This document shows positions 26,700-35,999 of a stretch of DNA of 64,000 nucleotides, piece by piece (within the stretch, counting starts at the first letter, position 1; the number at the start of each line of letters is the position of its first letter). The DNA comes from Hyphomicrobiaceae bacterium. Its GTDB lineage: Bacteria > Pseudomonadota > Alphaproteobacteria > Rhizobiales > Hyphomicrobiaceae. The translations under genes and the position numbers were made by a program. The stretch lies in assembly GCA_022844225.1 (NCBI GenBank), contig JALHMC010000005.1, forward strand, positions 94,782-158,781, read 5' to 3'. The notes under the pieces are model-generated. The model ran no database searches and was not told the DNA's origin. It was given only the letters and a program-made list of their open reading frames with translations.

Positions 26700-28112
26700 A
26701 TGACCGCACTCGATGACCTGACCGAAGTCGTCGGCCCCGCTGCCTGCCTCACGAGTCAGGACGACGTCGCCCCCTACGCCGTCGATTGGCGTGGCGCCTA
26801 CAGGGGCACCCCGGTCGCCGTCGTGAAGCCGGCCTCCACCGCCCATGTCGCAGAGGTCATGCGATGCGCGAGTGCACACGGCCTATCCGTGGTTCCGGCC
26901 GGGGGGCGCACGGGCCTCTGCGGCGGCACCGTTCCGGCCGCCAACGGTCCGGCCTCCATCGTGCTTTCGCTGGAGCGCCTCAATCGTATCCGCTCCGTCG
27001 ACACCCGCGATTTCTCGCTCGTCGCCGAGGCGGGCTGCGTCGTCCAGAACGTCCAGCAGGCCGCTGCCGACGCCGGCCGCTTCTTCCCGATCCAGTGGGG
27101 CGCTCAGGGCACGGCCCAGATCGGCGGCATGCTGTCGACCAACGCTGGTGGCATCCGCACCTTGCGCTGGGGCAACGCCCGCGAGCTGGTCCTCGGCCTC
27201 GAGGTCGTCCTGCCCGACGGCCGCATTCTCGACGATCTGCGCCGCGTCCGGAAAGACAACAGCGGCTATGCGCTCCGCCACCTGTTCATCGGCGGCGAGG
27301 GCACGCTTGGTATCATCACGGCGGCGGCCCTGCGTTTGCAGCCCCCGGTCAAGCGCATGGAGACCGCCTTCGTGGCCGTCCCGAGCCCGGATGCCGCCCT
27401 GTCGCTCTATTCTCGAATGATGGAATCCGGCGCTGACCTGATCGCCTTCGAGCTCTGCGCCCGCTACTGCATGGAGGCGGCCGCGCGCCACGGCGTCGGC
27501 CTGCGCATGCCGCTGCCGCTCGAAAGCCCCTGGTTCGTCATGCTGGAGATCGCCGCTGCTCACCCGAGCGTGCCTCTCCGCGAGATGATGGAAGGTACGC
27601 TCGCCGAGGCCATGGAGGCCGGTGAGGTCACCGACGCTTCGCTCGCCGAGAGCGAGGCCCAGCGCCTCGGCATCTGGAAGATCCGCGAGGACTACCCCGA
27701 GTGCTCGCGCCTCGAGGGCCCCGCCGTCAACACCGACACCGCCGTGCCCGTATCGGCCGTCCCCGAGTTCCTCGCCACGGCGATCCGCGAGGTCTCCGCG
27801 CGCTGGCCCCAGGGCCGCATCGCTGCCATCGGACATGCCGGTGACGGCAACATTCACTTCGGCCTCCACGCGCCCTCGGGCTGGAGCAAGGGCCGCCCCG
27901 CTTGGGTGGAGGCGACGGACGGCTTCGAGCCGCTCGTCAACGCGATCGCGGTGTCCCTCGGCGGCAGCTTCTCGGCCGAGCACGGCATCGGCCAGTCGAA
28001 GCGCCATGCCATGCACACGCACAAGAGCCCGATCGCCCTCGACGTCATGCGCCAGATCAAGGCAGCCCTCGACCCCGACGGGCGCATGAACCCCGGCAAA
28101 GTGCTGCCGTAG
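26700..28112 (+). CDS. FAD-binding oxidoreductase of GlcD/D-2-hydroxyacid type
   Basis: A 470-residue flavoprotein with an N-terminal PCMH-type FAD domain (VVPAGGRTGLCGGT near residue 65, GGMLSTNAGGIRTLRWGNARE near 142, FIGGEGTLGIITAAALRL near 197) and a C-terminal FAD-linked oxidase domain ending HGIGQSKRHAM and DPDGRMNPGKVLP. Such enzymes oxidise D-lactate, glycolate or D-2-hydroxyglutarate and pass electrons to an acceptor. The HGxxxxK-type zinc/substrate site near the end (IGHAGDGNIHFG and EHGIG) is typical. No glcE or glcF neighbour is present, so glycolate oxidase is less likely than a single-subunit dehydrogenase. Confidence 0.88.
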   Translation: MTALDDLTEVVGPAACLTSQDDVAPYAVDWRGAYRGTPVAVVKPASTAHVAEVMRCASAHGLSVVPAGGRTGLCGGTVPAANGPASIVLSLERLNRIRSVDTRDFSLVAEAGCVVQNVQQAAADAGRFFPIQWGAQGTAQIGGMLSTNAGGIRTLRWGNARELVLGLEVVLPDGRILDDLRRVRKDNSGYALRHLFIGGEGTLGIITAAALRLQPPVKRMETAFVAVPSPDAALSLYSRMMESGADLIAFELCARYCMEAAARHGVGLRMPLPLESPWFVMLEIAAAHPSVPLREMMEGTLAEAMEAGEVTDASLAESEAQRLGIWKIREDYPECSRLEGPAVNTDTAVPVSAVPEFLATAIREVSARWPQGRIAAIGHAGDGNIHFGLHAPSGWSKGRPAWVEATDGFEPLVNAIAVSLGGSFSAEHGIGQSKRHAMHTHKSPIALDVMRQIKAALDPDGRMNPGKVLP

Positions 28113-28135
28113 CGCCACCTCCGCAGCGTCGCGGC

Positions 28136-29425
28136 TCAGCCTTTCGGCTGCGACGCCTGCTCAACCCGCGCCGCGTTCGCCTTCCTTGCCTCGCTGAGCA
28201 GCGGCACGGTCCAGAACGTCGCCATACCGAGTGCGGCGGCACCGGCCGCCATCACGAACGACGCGAGATAATCCCCCGTGACGTCGTGCAGATAGCCCGA
28301 CAGCCACGATCCGAACGCCGCACCGAAGCCCATGCCGAGCGCAATCGTCCCGTAGATCCGCCCGACCCCGCCCCCGGCGTAGATCGTTGCGGTCAAAGTC
28401 GAAATGATCGGCCCGCGCGTGCCCTGATTGATCCCGAACAGAATCGCCCAGCCGTAGACCAGCAGCAGCGACGGATGCGACGGCAACGCCGCCAGACAGA
28501 GAATGCCGATCACGGTGCCGAGGTACGAGAGCGTGATCATGGAGCGCTGTCCGAACCGCTCGACGAGCGGTGCGATGCTCGCATTCCCGATCAGCGACAG
28601 CATGCCGGTGAGACCGAACGCACTGGCCGCGACAAGCGGCGTGATGCCGGCCTCCACCATGGCCGCCACCGCCTGCGGCGAGACCGCGAACGAGGCGAGC
28701 GACGTCAGGAAGTAGACGACCAGCAGCGCCCAGAACGGCTTCGTCTTCAGCGCCCGCAGCACGTTCCATCCGCCACCCGTCGCAGCCTCGCTGGCAGCCC
28801 GCCGGCGTTGCCAGTCGCTCGAGCCGTGCGACATCCGCGACAGCGGCAGGAAAGCCGTCAGCACTGCCAGCCCCAACAGGACGCCCCCCATGATCCGGTA
28901 GGCGTCCCGCCAGCCGAAAGCGTCGATGAGTAGCTGCGCCACCGGCGCCATGATCAACACGCCGAAGCCGGTCGCCGCGTAGACCGCGCCGATCGCCGTG
29001 CCGAGTCGCGCCTGATACCAGCGGCTGAGCAGCGCGTTGGCCGTCACCATGCCAAGCATCGACACGCCGAGACCCGAGGCAAGTCCGACCGTCAGCGCAT
29101 AATGCCAGATCGCCGTCGCGGAACTCGCGAGAGTGAGGCTCGCACCCAGAAGAGCCAACCCGCTGCAATATGATGCCCGTGCGCCCAGGCGATCGAACAC
29201 CCCGCCCGCGACCGGACCGGCGAGACCCACGACGAGCATGAACAGCGAATAGACTCCGGTGATCTGCGAGCGAGTCACGCCGAGCGCCGTCTCGACCGGC
29301 AGGAGAAATACGGCGAACACCTCGGTCGCCCCGCGACCAAGCATGTTCATCACGAAGGCGAGTGCCAGCACCGCCCCCAGCATCGCCCTCGTCGCATCGA
29401 GGCGCCCCGCGCTCGCGTCATTCAA
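28136..29425 (-). CDS. MFS transporter (first copy)
   Basis: A major facilitator protein of about 429 residues with some twelve membrane spans. Features include an MNMLGRGATEVFAVFLLPVE first span region, GLAGPVAGGVFDRLGARA as the conserved loop 2-3 motif, and a similar loop in the second half. The start is uncertain: an ATG at 29539 lies only 17 bases from the divergent DMT gene's start, leaving no promoter room, so a TTG at 29425 with GGGAGA eight bases upstream is preferred, and an ATG at 29383 is possible. Substrate unknown. Confidence 0.82.
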   Translation of the reverse strand: MNDASAGRLDATRAMLGAVLALAFVMNMLGRGATEVFAVFLLPVETALGVTRSQITGVYSLFMLVVGLAGPVAGGVFDRLGARASYCSGLALLGASLTLASSATAIWHYALTVGLASGLGVSMLGMVTANALLSRWYQARLGTAIGAVYAATGFGVLIMAPVAQLLIDAFGWRDAYRIMGGVLLGLAVLTAFLPLSRMSHGSSDWQRRRAASEAATGGGWNVLRALKTKPFWALLVVYFLTSLASFAVSPQAVAAMVEAGITPLVAASAFGLTGMLSLIGNASIAPLVERFGQRSMITLSYLGTVIGILCLAALPSHPSLLLVYGWAILFGINQGTRGPIISTLTATIYAGGGVGRIYGTIALGMGFGAAFGSWLSGYLHDVTGDYLASFVMAAGAAALGMATFWTVPLLSEARKANAARVEQASQPKG

Positions 29426-29555
29426 TGAAGCGGTCTCCCTCGTCGATTGACGCAAAAGGCCCGAGCTGTGCTCTGCTGTACCGTAGAGCCCCAAGGCTTC
29501 GTCGACTTGGCGGCGAAGCGCAAGTGAGAGACGACGCATGAGAGGGTTGCGGCAG

Positions 29556-30452
29556 ATGAGCATGAGCGAAGCGATCCCTACGGCATCGACCCGCTCCGTC
29601 AAGGCCATCGGAGCCATGGTGCTCGCCACGGTCGCCTTCACGTTCGGCGACGCAGCCATGAAGTTGATTGCGGGTACGGTTCCGACCGGTCAGGCGGTCT
29701 TCCTGCGCTGCACCGGTTCCGCTCTGCTGGTAGCCATCGCAGCCGTGTACAGCGGCGTCATCCACTCGATCCGCCAGGCATTCGTGCCTTTGATGGCGGG
29801 GCGAAGCGCTGGCGACGCGGGCAGCGCCCTGTTCTTCCAGGCCGCTGTCGGTCGCATGCCATTCGCGGACATCATGGGCATTCTCCAGCTCACACCACTC
29901 ACCTTGACCGCGGCCAGTGCGATCTTCCTGGGCGCGAGCGTCGGCTGGCGGCGGTGGGCTGCGGTTGCGGCCGGGCTTTGCGGCGCACTCCTGGTCATCA
30001 AACCCGGCACCAGCGCGTTCAACATCTGGGCGCTGCTCGCGGTCGGCACCGTGCTCTGCGGGACGCTGCGGGACATCACCACACGGCGCCTCGACGGTGG
30101 TCTCTCGCCTCTTGTCATCATGTTGGTCTCGCAGGCGTTCGTGGCACTGACGGCGCTCGGGTTAGCCGCTTTTGAGAGTTGGGTCTGGCCCACCCCGACC
30201 GAGATGGCCCTTATTGCCTTTTCCGCAGCGCTGACGCTCGCCGGCCATCTGTGGGTAATAGCCTCGATCCGCGGCGGCGACATCGCGACCGTCGCTCCCT
30301 TCCGCTATGCGGGCATCGTTTGGGCGATCCTTCTCGGCCTCTTCGTCTGGGGTGAGTTGCCCGATGCGCTTTCGTTCGCTGGCATCGCCATCCTCATCGC
30401 GGCCGGCATCTACGCCTTCCAGCGCGAGCGCCGCGCTACCGGCGGTCGATGA
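29556..30452 (+). CDS. DMT-superfamily transporter (EamA type)
   Basis: A 298-residue inner-membrane protein with the duplicated EamA domains of the drug/metabolite transporter superfamily, ten hydrophobic segments in all. Signs are AVFLRCTGSALLVAIAAVYSG in the first repeat and FRYAGIVWAILLGLFVWGELPD near the end of the second, a conserved EamA feature. It may export a metabolite or amino acid; substrate unknown. The ATG at 29556 has GAGGG 11 bases upstream. It is divergent from the MFS gene and 76 bases upstream of the crotonase gene on the same strand. Confidence 0.85.
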   Translation: MSMSEAIPTASTRSVKAIGAMVLATVAFTFGDAAMKLIAGTVPTGQAVFLRCTGSALLVAIAAVYSGVIHSIRQAFVPLMAGRSAGDAGSALFFQAAVGRMPFADIMGILQLTPLTLTAASAIFLGASVGWRRWAAVAAGLCGALLVIKPGTSAFNIWALLAVGTVLCGTLRDITTRRLDGGLSPLVIMLVSQAFVALTALGLAAFESWVWPTPTEMALIAFSAALTLAGHLWVIASIRGGDIATVAPFRYAGIVWAILLGLFVWGELPDALSFAGIAILIAAGIYAFQRERRATGGR

Positions 30453-30528
30453 CGCAGCACGACTTGCCCGCCCACACTCGATCGCGGGTAGTATGACCTC
30501 TGACATCACAACACGAGAGGAGCGCCCG

Positions 30529-31338
30529 ATGACTGTCGATCCGAAGAACTACAAGTACCTGAAATTCAACCGCCCCAAGGAAGGTCTGCTCGAAGTCGTG
30601 CTGTCCGCGCCGGGCAAGCTCAACGCCGTCACGGTCGATGGCCATGCCGAGCTCGGCCGCGTCTGGGCCGACATCGACCGTGACGAGAGCGTCCAGGTCG
30701 TGCTGTTGCGCGGCGAGGGCGGCACCTATTCGGCCGGCGGGGACTTGAAGCTGGTCGAGCAGATCGCCCAGAGCTGGGAGACGCGCATGCGGGTCTGGAA
30801 GGAAGCCTCCGACCTGGTCTACGGCGTGATCAATTGCTCCAAGCCAACCGTCTGCGCCATGGAAGGCGTCTCGGTCGGCGCCGGTCTCGCAGCGGGCCTC
30901 CTCTGCGACATCACCATTGCCGGACGCAATACGCGCATCATCGATGGACACACCCGCCTCGGTGTCGCCGCTGGCGATCACGCCGCGATCATCTGGCCGC
31001 TGCTCTGCGGCATGGCGAAAGCCAAGTACTACCTGATGCTCTGCGAGACCCTCAAAGGCGAGGAAGCCGAGCGACTGGGGCTCGTCTCGCTCGTCGCCGA
31101 CGACGACAAGGTGATCGATACCGCCTATCAGGTCTGCGACAAGCTGCTCGGCGGCGCGCAAACGGCGATACGCTTCACCAAGCATTCGCTGAACAATTGG
31201 CTGCGCATGGCCGGCCCCACCTTCGACGCGTCGCTCGCCCTCGAGTTCCTCGGTTTCGGCGGCCCCGAGATGAAGGAAGGCCACCTCAGCCACGTCGAAA
31301 AGCGCAAACCCAAGTTCCCGCCGAAGGCGCCGTACTGA
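30529..31338 (+). CDS. Crotonase-family protein lacking the hydratase glutamates
   Basis: A 269-residue crotonase-superfamily protein with the CoA-oxyanion loops: residues 68-75 (SAGGDLKL) and 112-120 (EGVSVGAGL). When laid against rat enoyl-CoA hydratase, Glu144 corresponds to Ala121 and Glu164 to His141. Both catalytic acids are therefore absent and water addition to an enoyl-CoA is unlikely; other crotonase chemistry (isomerisation, hydrolysis, decarboxylation or C-C cleavage) or a different geometry is more plausible. GAGAGGAG ahead of the ATG fixes the start. It follows a transporter gene and precedes an intergenic REP-like palindrome. Confidence 0.87.
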   Translation: MTVDPKNYKYLKFNRPKEGLLEVVLSAPGKLNAVTVDGHAELGRVWADIDRDESVQVVLLRGEGGTYSAGGDLKLVEQIAQSWETRMRVWKEASDLVYGVINCSKPTVCAMEGVSVGAGLAAGLLCDITIAGRNTRIIDGHTRLGVAAGDHAAIIWPLLCGMAKAKYYLMLCETLKGEEAERLGLVSLVADDDKVIDTAYQVCDKLLGGAQTAIRFTKHSLNNWLRMAGPTFDASLALEFLGFGGPEMKEGHLSHVEKRKPKFPPKAPY

Positions 31339-31416
31339 GCCCCGTCGAGTAATGCCATCTGGCCCAATAAACGGGGCCAGCAGAAACCGACGCCAGTGCA
31401 TCGCATTTGGCAGATC

Positions 31417-31439
31417 CCCCTCCCCATGGCGGGGAGGGG
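31417..31439. repeat. REP-like palindrome
   Basis: CCCCTCCCC and GGGGAGGGG pair perfectly around a five-base centre. G/C-only palindromes of this kind are frequent intergenic repeats in alphaproteobacteria; it could also help to end transcription between the crotonase and amidase genes, which converge here. No T run follows. Confidence 0.6.
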
Positions 31440-31518
31440 CTAAGGCGCCCGCCATAATTCGGGTCGAGCACTCCAGCGACGGCGCGGCCAAAACCGTCCC
31501 GCGCCGCGGCGCTGAGCC

Positions 31519-32865
31519 CTACGCCTTCGGCAAGGTCGGCCGCCTCAGATGCCAGTCGGTCACCTGCTGGTAGGCGTGCGCCATCCTGAGCAGCAGCGGC
31601 TCCTTCCACCACGCCGCCTCGAGCTGCATCGACACCGGGAATCCGGCCGCCGAGAATCCGCACGGCACAGCAATACCGGGAATGTGCCCGAATGCACCGT
31701 TATAGGTGTTCTGCGCCACGGCCTTGGTCGCGGCCCAGAGCGAGCGATCCTCGGCATGTGGCGGCGGATCGATCGGCAGGGTCGGCGTCAGCAGCACGTC
31801 CACCGTGTCGAACGTCTTGGCGAGCGTCCGCATCCACACGTCCTTCGCACGAACCGCCGCGGCGTACTCGACGCCGGTGCGCTCGAGCCCCATCCGAAGC
31901 CGCTCGATGGTCTGCGGCACCCATTTCGACGGATCGCCGAGCCGGTCGCGATGTACCTCGCACGCGTCGCAGAAGATCATCACCGCACACTGATCCTGCA
32001 CCGTATCGGCACCCGGCAGCGAGACCTCGGAGATCTTTGCGCCGAGCTTCTCGAGCTGCTTGATCGCAGCCTCGAGCGCCGCCGCCCGATCCGCCGGCAC
32101 ATTGTTGAAGTAGTAGTTGCGCACGACCCCGACGCGAACCCCTTCGATCCCGTCACCGAGGGTCGGCAGAAAATTCTCGAGCGGCTGGTCACGGCTCGTC
32201 GGATCATCGGCATCGTAGCCGGCGATCACCGCGAACAGCCGCGCGCAATCCATGGCCGAGCGCGCCATCGGCCCGATCGTGTCGTGCGACGCGCTCACAG
32301 GAAAGCAACCGGCGTTCGGCACGCGGCCCGAAGTCGGGCGCAAGCCCGTGATCCCGTTGATGGCAGCCGGAATGCGCACCGAACCGCCCGTATCCGTTCC
32401 GAGCGCCATGTCAGCCATGCCGGTCGCGACGGCGACGCCGGAGCCACCCGAAGAGCCGCCCGGGATGCGATCAAGCCCCCAAGGGTTCTTGCATTGCCCG
32501 ATCAGCGACGACATCGAGCGCACGCCGAACGCGAACTCGTGCAGCGTCACTTTTTGCGTGAGTACGGCCCCCGCTTTGCGCATCCGCGTTACGACAGGCG
32601 CATCGCGGTTCGGCACGTTGTCCGCGAAGAACTTCGACGCCATCGTCGTCCGCGTCCCGGCCGTCTCGATGTTGTCCTTCACGGCAATCGTCGCGCCGTG
32701 AAGGAGGCCGAGCCAGCGACCGTCGCGGGCGGCTTTGTCGGCGGCTTCGGCGTCGTCGTGCGCCGCGGGCATCGACGTGATGACGGCGTTGACGTGGGGG
32801 TTCCAGGCCATTTCCGCGGCGCGGTTGGCCTCGAGACGTGCAACGGCGGAGGCAGTGTCGGTCAT
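31519..32865 (-). CDS. Amidase-signature family amidohydrolase
   Basis: A 448-residue member of the amidase signature family, which hydrolyses carboxamides. The Ser-cisSer-Lys triad is complete: K63 in GATIAVKDNIE, S138 in PGGSSGGSGVAVATG and S162 in GTDTGGSVRIPA, with the 24-residue spacing expected between the serines. There is no GatB or GatC partner, so a metabolic amidase is more likely than the glutamyl-tRNA amidotransferase. GAGGGAG upstream of the ATG sets the start; a longer frame from 33072 is only a stretch without family resemblance. Substrate unknown. Confidence 0.92.
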   Translation of the reverse strand: MTDTASAVARLEANRAAEMAWNPHVNAVITSMPAAHDDAEAADKAARDGRWLGLLHGATIAVKDNIETAGTRTTMASKFFADNVPNRDAPVVTRMRKAGAVLTQKVTLHEFAFGVRSMSSLIGQCKNPWGLDRIPGGSSGGSGVAVATGMADMALGTDTGGSVRIPAAINGITGLRPTSGRVPNAGCFPVSASHDTIGPMARSAMDCARLFAVIAGYDADDPTSRDQPLENFLPTLGDGIEGVRVGVVRNYYFNNVPADRAAALEAAIKQLEKLGAKISEVSLPGADTVQDQCAVMIFCDACEVHRDRLGDPSKWVPQTIERLRMGLERTGVEYAAAVRAKDVWMRTLAKTFDTVDVLLTPTLPIDPPPHAEDRSLWAATKAVAQNTYNGAFGHIPGIAVPCGFSAAGFPVSMQLEAAWWKEPLLLRMAHAYQQVTDWHLRRPTLPKA

Positions 32866-33061
32866 CGGGCGGCTCCCTCGGGGGCGAGTGTCGGGGAGCA
32901 GGTTACGACAGGAGCCAGGGAGCGCAATGCCTGGATGATGGGCGGGGGTGCTGGAGAGAGCGTCTGCCGCATCGCGGTCGAGGTCGCCACCATGCCGACC
33001 GTGACAGCGCCAGAGCGTCAACGGTTGCGCAGGGCCAGGAGCTCCCATCAACAGTTTGTCG

Positions 33062-33084
33062 GCCGACGCCAACTCGGCGTCGGC
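33062..33084 (-). terminator. Hairpin after argC
   Basis: GCCGACGCC and GGCGTCGGC form a perfect nine-base stem with a five-base loop, about 27 bases past the argC stop. It lacks a T run, so it is a terminator-like hairpin; it may also protect the 3' end. Confidence 0.6.
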
Positions 33085-33111
33085 TCATTGATATTACAGC
33101 GGACCACGATT

Positions 33112-34101
33112 TCACGGCCAAACAGGTGCGCCGTCGAGCCCTGTGGTTTCTGGCAAGTCAAAGATCAGGTTCGCGTTCTGCAGAGCCTGACCGGCTGCAC
33201 CCTTGCCGAGATTATCGACCACGCCCATCGCGATCACCAAGTTGCGCTCAGGATCGGCCGCATAACTAACGAGAGCGAGGTTTGAGCCGGCGGCCCATTT
33301 AGTCTGCGGCGGCTTGTCCGTCACGCGGACCAACGCCCGCCCGGCATAGAAGCGCCTGGCAGAGTCCATACACTGGGCCGTCGTAGCGCGGCCTCGGCAG
33401 TAAATGGTCGTGAGAATGCCGCGGGTCATCGGCACCAAGTGAGGGGTGAACACCAGCCCGCCCGCGCTGCCGCCGCTCAGCCGCTCGATCGTCTTCACGA
33501 TTTCGGGCATGTGGACATGCTTGAGCAAACCGTAAGGCACCAAGTTCTCGTTGCTCTCGGCATAGCCGAACTTGCTGTCGCCGCCGCCTCGACCGGCGCC
33601 GGAGATCCCAGTCTTGGCGTCAATCACGATGCTGCTGGGCTCGATCAGCTTGTCGACCAGCAGCGGTGCCAGCGCATTCAGCGCCGCCGCAGGGAAACAG
33701 CCAGGATTAGCGATGCGACTTTGGCCTCTTATCTGATCTGGCCAGATGTCCGCCAAGCCATACGCCCAATCCTCGGCGTAGCGGTGGTCACCGCCAATGT
33801 CGACGATCTTCACGCCCTTGGGTACGCACGCCAGCGCCTCCGCCGAGGTGCCCGTAGGCAGGGACGCGAACAACACGTCGAGCTTCGGCAGGGTCTCCGG
33901 GTCCCATTTCTCAATGACCATTTCGGCCAGCTTGGCCGGTACACCGGGAAAGCGATCTGCCAACTGACTCCCAGCACTGCCCTCGCCCGCAGCATAGACA
34001 AGCTCAAATGAAGGATGGCTCGCGACAAGGCGCATTGCCTCGCCGCCTCCAAAACCGCTGATTCCGACGATGCCAGCACGAATGCTCATTGTGGTGTCCA
34101 T
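33112..34101 (-). CDS. argC: N-acetyl-gamma-glutamyl-phosphate reductase
   Basis: A 329-residue NADPH-dependent reductase that converts N-acetyl-gamma-glutamyl phosphate to N-acetylglutamate semialdehyde in arginine synthesis. The nucleotide-binding loop GISGFGGGEAMRLV is near residue 13, and the catalytic Cys135 lies in ANPGCFPAAA. Later blocks such as GDSKFGYAESNEN and LVPMTRGILTTIY belong to the family. It is alone here; other arg genes are not adjacent. ATG at 34101 is chosen over 34182, whose extension is Arg-rich and unlike the family; ATG at 34089 is also possible. Confidence 0.93.
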   Translation of the reverse strand: MDTTMSIRAGIVGISGFGGGEAMRLVASHPSFELVYAAGEGSAGSQLADRFPGVPAKLAEMVIEKWDPETLPKLDVLFASLPTGTSAEALACVPKGVKIVDIGGDHRYAEDWAYGLADIWPDQIRGQSRIANPGCFPAAALNALAPLLVDKLIEPSSIVIDAKTGISGAGRGGGDSKFGYAESNENLVPYGLLKHVHMPEIVKTIERLSGGSAGGLVFTPHLVPMTRGILTTIYCRGRATTAQCMDSARRFYAGRALVRVTDKPPQTKWAAGSNLALVSYAADPERNLVIAMGVVDNLGKGAAGQALQNANLIFDLPETTGLDGAPVWP

Positions 34102-34573
34102 GGGTTTCCGTTGGTTGTCTCTGACGGACCCCGTGGCGAAAAAACAAAAGCCGCGCACGGGGCGCGGCTTGCGGATGATCACGTTGCTCTAAGCGTGTGT
34201 CACCGTTCTCGCGCCATTGTGGGCAAGGTTGAACGGCGACGTCGCATGCTCAGGCGCGTGATCATGGGAGCTGGGCTAAGCCCTCACAATGTCCGTGTCA
34301 ATCGAATGTACCAATGTTCGCAGCTGGCGAAAGCCTCCGTGGAAGCTGACGCGCTGTCGACTTCAGGAGTGGGTCCCACGCGTCGCCATTACGGCCGCGC
34401 TGAGGATCCCTTCGGTGGCTGATCTACCTCAGAGTGACCTCGGCGGCTCACATGTCAGTCGAGCCGCCACCCCCCTCCCCAGACCGAGTGTCCGGGGCAG
34501 CCCTCTACCATCGCACGTACAAACCGACGGAGAGAGGGCTCGTTCGAGCTTCAAATCACAGGCTGCGACCGCC
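34102..34573. other. 472-base intergenic region upstream of argC
   Basis: No convincing gene. It contains a rho-independent hairpin close to argC (34138-34170) and then about 400 bases without clear structure. Two plus-strand frames here have no ribosome binding site, signal peptide or recognisable sequence. It may hold the argC promoter, or remnants of an old element. Confidence 0.5.
34138..34170 (-). terminator. Rho-independent terminator just upstream of argC
   Basis: On the minus strand AAGCCGCGC and GCGCGGCTT (34148-34156 with 34162-34170) form a nine-base stem with a five-base loop, followed by a T-rich run TTTTGTTTTTT. It stands 37 bases before the argC start. It may end transcription from the CoA-transferase gene 400 bases away, or act as an attenuator in an argC leader. 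Confidence 0.8.
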
Positions 34574-35812
34574 TCAAATCACGCCCTTGTCCTTCAGCTT
34601 CCCCATCTCCGCATCGGTGAGGCCCAGCAATCCCTTGTAGAGTTCGTCCGTGTGTGCACCCATCGGGGGCCCGAGCCACTCGACCTTGCCGGGCGTGTCC
34701 GACAGGCGCGGCACCACGTTCGGCATGGCGATCTCGCCGCCGACGCGCTCGTCGTACATGCGGAGAATGTTCTCACGCGCCGCATAATGCGGGTCCTTGA
34801 AGATGTCCGAGATCGAGTACACCGGTCCGCACGGCACCTGGAACTTATCACACTCGGCGATGCACTCATCGAGCGTGAACTTCATGGTCCAGCGCGCCAC
34901 CCAGGCGTCGACGTCGTCACGCTCGCGATCGCGGTCGGCGATCTTCTCCCACTTGCCGCCGGGGACGGCCAGCTCCGGCTGGCCCTGAGCCTCCGCGAGG
35001 CGGGCGTAGATCTTGTCCGACGTGCAGGCAATCGCGATCCACTTGCCGTCCTTGGTCGGGTAGTGGCTGTGCGGGCAGACGTTCACGGTCCCCGGCCCCA
35101 TGCGCTCGCGCTGATAGCCCTTGTAGTTATAGGAGGCGGCCAGCTCGTCGAGGATGCGGAAGATCGGCTCATAGAGGCCGATGTCGATGTACTGGCCCCG
35201 GCCCGTCATGTCGCGGGCGCGGAGTGCGAACATCACGCCGAGGGCGCCATAGAGGCCAGCCATGTAGTCGGGGATGGTGGCGGAGCCGGGCGTTGTCGGC
35301 GGCCGGTCCGGAAAGCCTGCGAGATAAGAAAGCCCGCCGAACGCATTACCGATGCGGCCGAACCCGGGTCGGGGCGAGTATGGCCCCGTCTGGCCGAAAC
35401 CCGAGATGCGCACCATGATCAACTTGCCGTTCTCTTCCTTCAGCGTGTCCCAGCCGAGCCCCCACTTCTCGAGCGTACCGGGCTGGAAGTTCTCGACCAA
35501 CACATCGGCCTTGCGGATCATGCGCTTCAGGAGTTCGGCGCCCTCCGGCTTCCTCAGATCGAGCGTCGCCACCTTCTTGTTGCGCGTCTCCTGCATCCAC
35601 GGCAGCGAATCGCCCGATGGTGTCGGCGTACCGAACTTGCGTAGCGCATCGCCCACGCCCGGCAGCTCGAGCTTGAACACCTCGGCCCCGAACTCGGCGA
35701 GCTGCGTCGAGCAGAACGGCCCTGCCAGGAAGCTCGAGACATCAATGACGCGGATGCCCTGCAGCGGCTTCACAGTCGGGTGGGGCGAGGGCACGGCGCC
35801 GTCGGCGGACAT
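34574..35812 (-). CDS. CaiB/BaiF-type CoA-transferase
   Basis: A 412-residue type III CoA-transferase, which moves CoA between carboxylates through a mixed anhydride on an active-site aspartate. Family blocks: GIRVIDVSSFLAGPFCSTQLAEFGAEV near residue 20, ILVENFQPGTLEKWGLGW-like (residues about 105-120), RISGFGQTGPYSPRPGFGRIGNAFGGLS near 135 and GRGQYIDIGLYE near 205. The acyl substrate is not predictable. A strong AGGAGA site precedes the ATG. A nearby luciferase-like gene shares the strand, but they are 190 bases apart. Confidence 0.92.
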   Translation of the reverse strand: MSADGAVPSPHPTVKPLQGIRVIDVSSFLAGPFCSTQLAEFGAEVFKLELPGVGDALRKFGTPTPSGDSLPWMQETRNKKVATLDLRKPEGAELLKRMIRKADVLVENFQPGTLEKWGLGWDTLKEENGKLIMVRISGFGQTGPYSPRPGFGRIGNAFGGLSYLAGFPDRPPTTPGSATIPDYMAGLYGALGVMFALRARDMTGRGQYIDIGLYEPIFRILDELAASYNYKGYQRERMGPGTVNVCPHSHYPTKDGKWIAIACTSDKIYARLAEAQGQPELAVPGGKWEKIADRDRERDDVDAWVARWTMKFTLDECIAECDKFQVPCGPVYSISDIFKDPHYAARENILRMYDERVGGEIAMPNVVPRLSDTPGKVEWLGPPMGAHTDELYKGLLGLTDAEMGKLKDKGVI

Positions 35813-35999
35813 GGGGCGTCTCCTGGATGGATCTATGTCCGGACAGGCTTAGCGCAGTTTCCGAGGCTTGCCAACGCGGCCCGGCACTGTTCCGCTCTCC
35901 AACTAAATCATTGCATTCGGGAGAGGATTTCAGCGCCCGCCGACGCCCCCCTTGTGCGGCTGCACCTTCGGCACGGTCCGGCCGGTCGGCAAGCCACGA

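Noticed and set aside
28136..29659. 507-codon version of the first MFS transporter
   Set aside because: The N-terminal part overlaps the divergent DMT gene and its promoter region and has no membrane segment.
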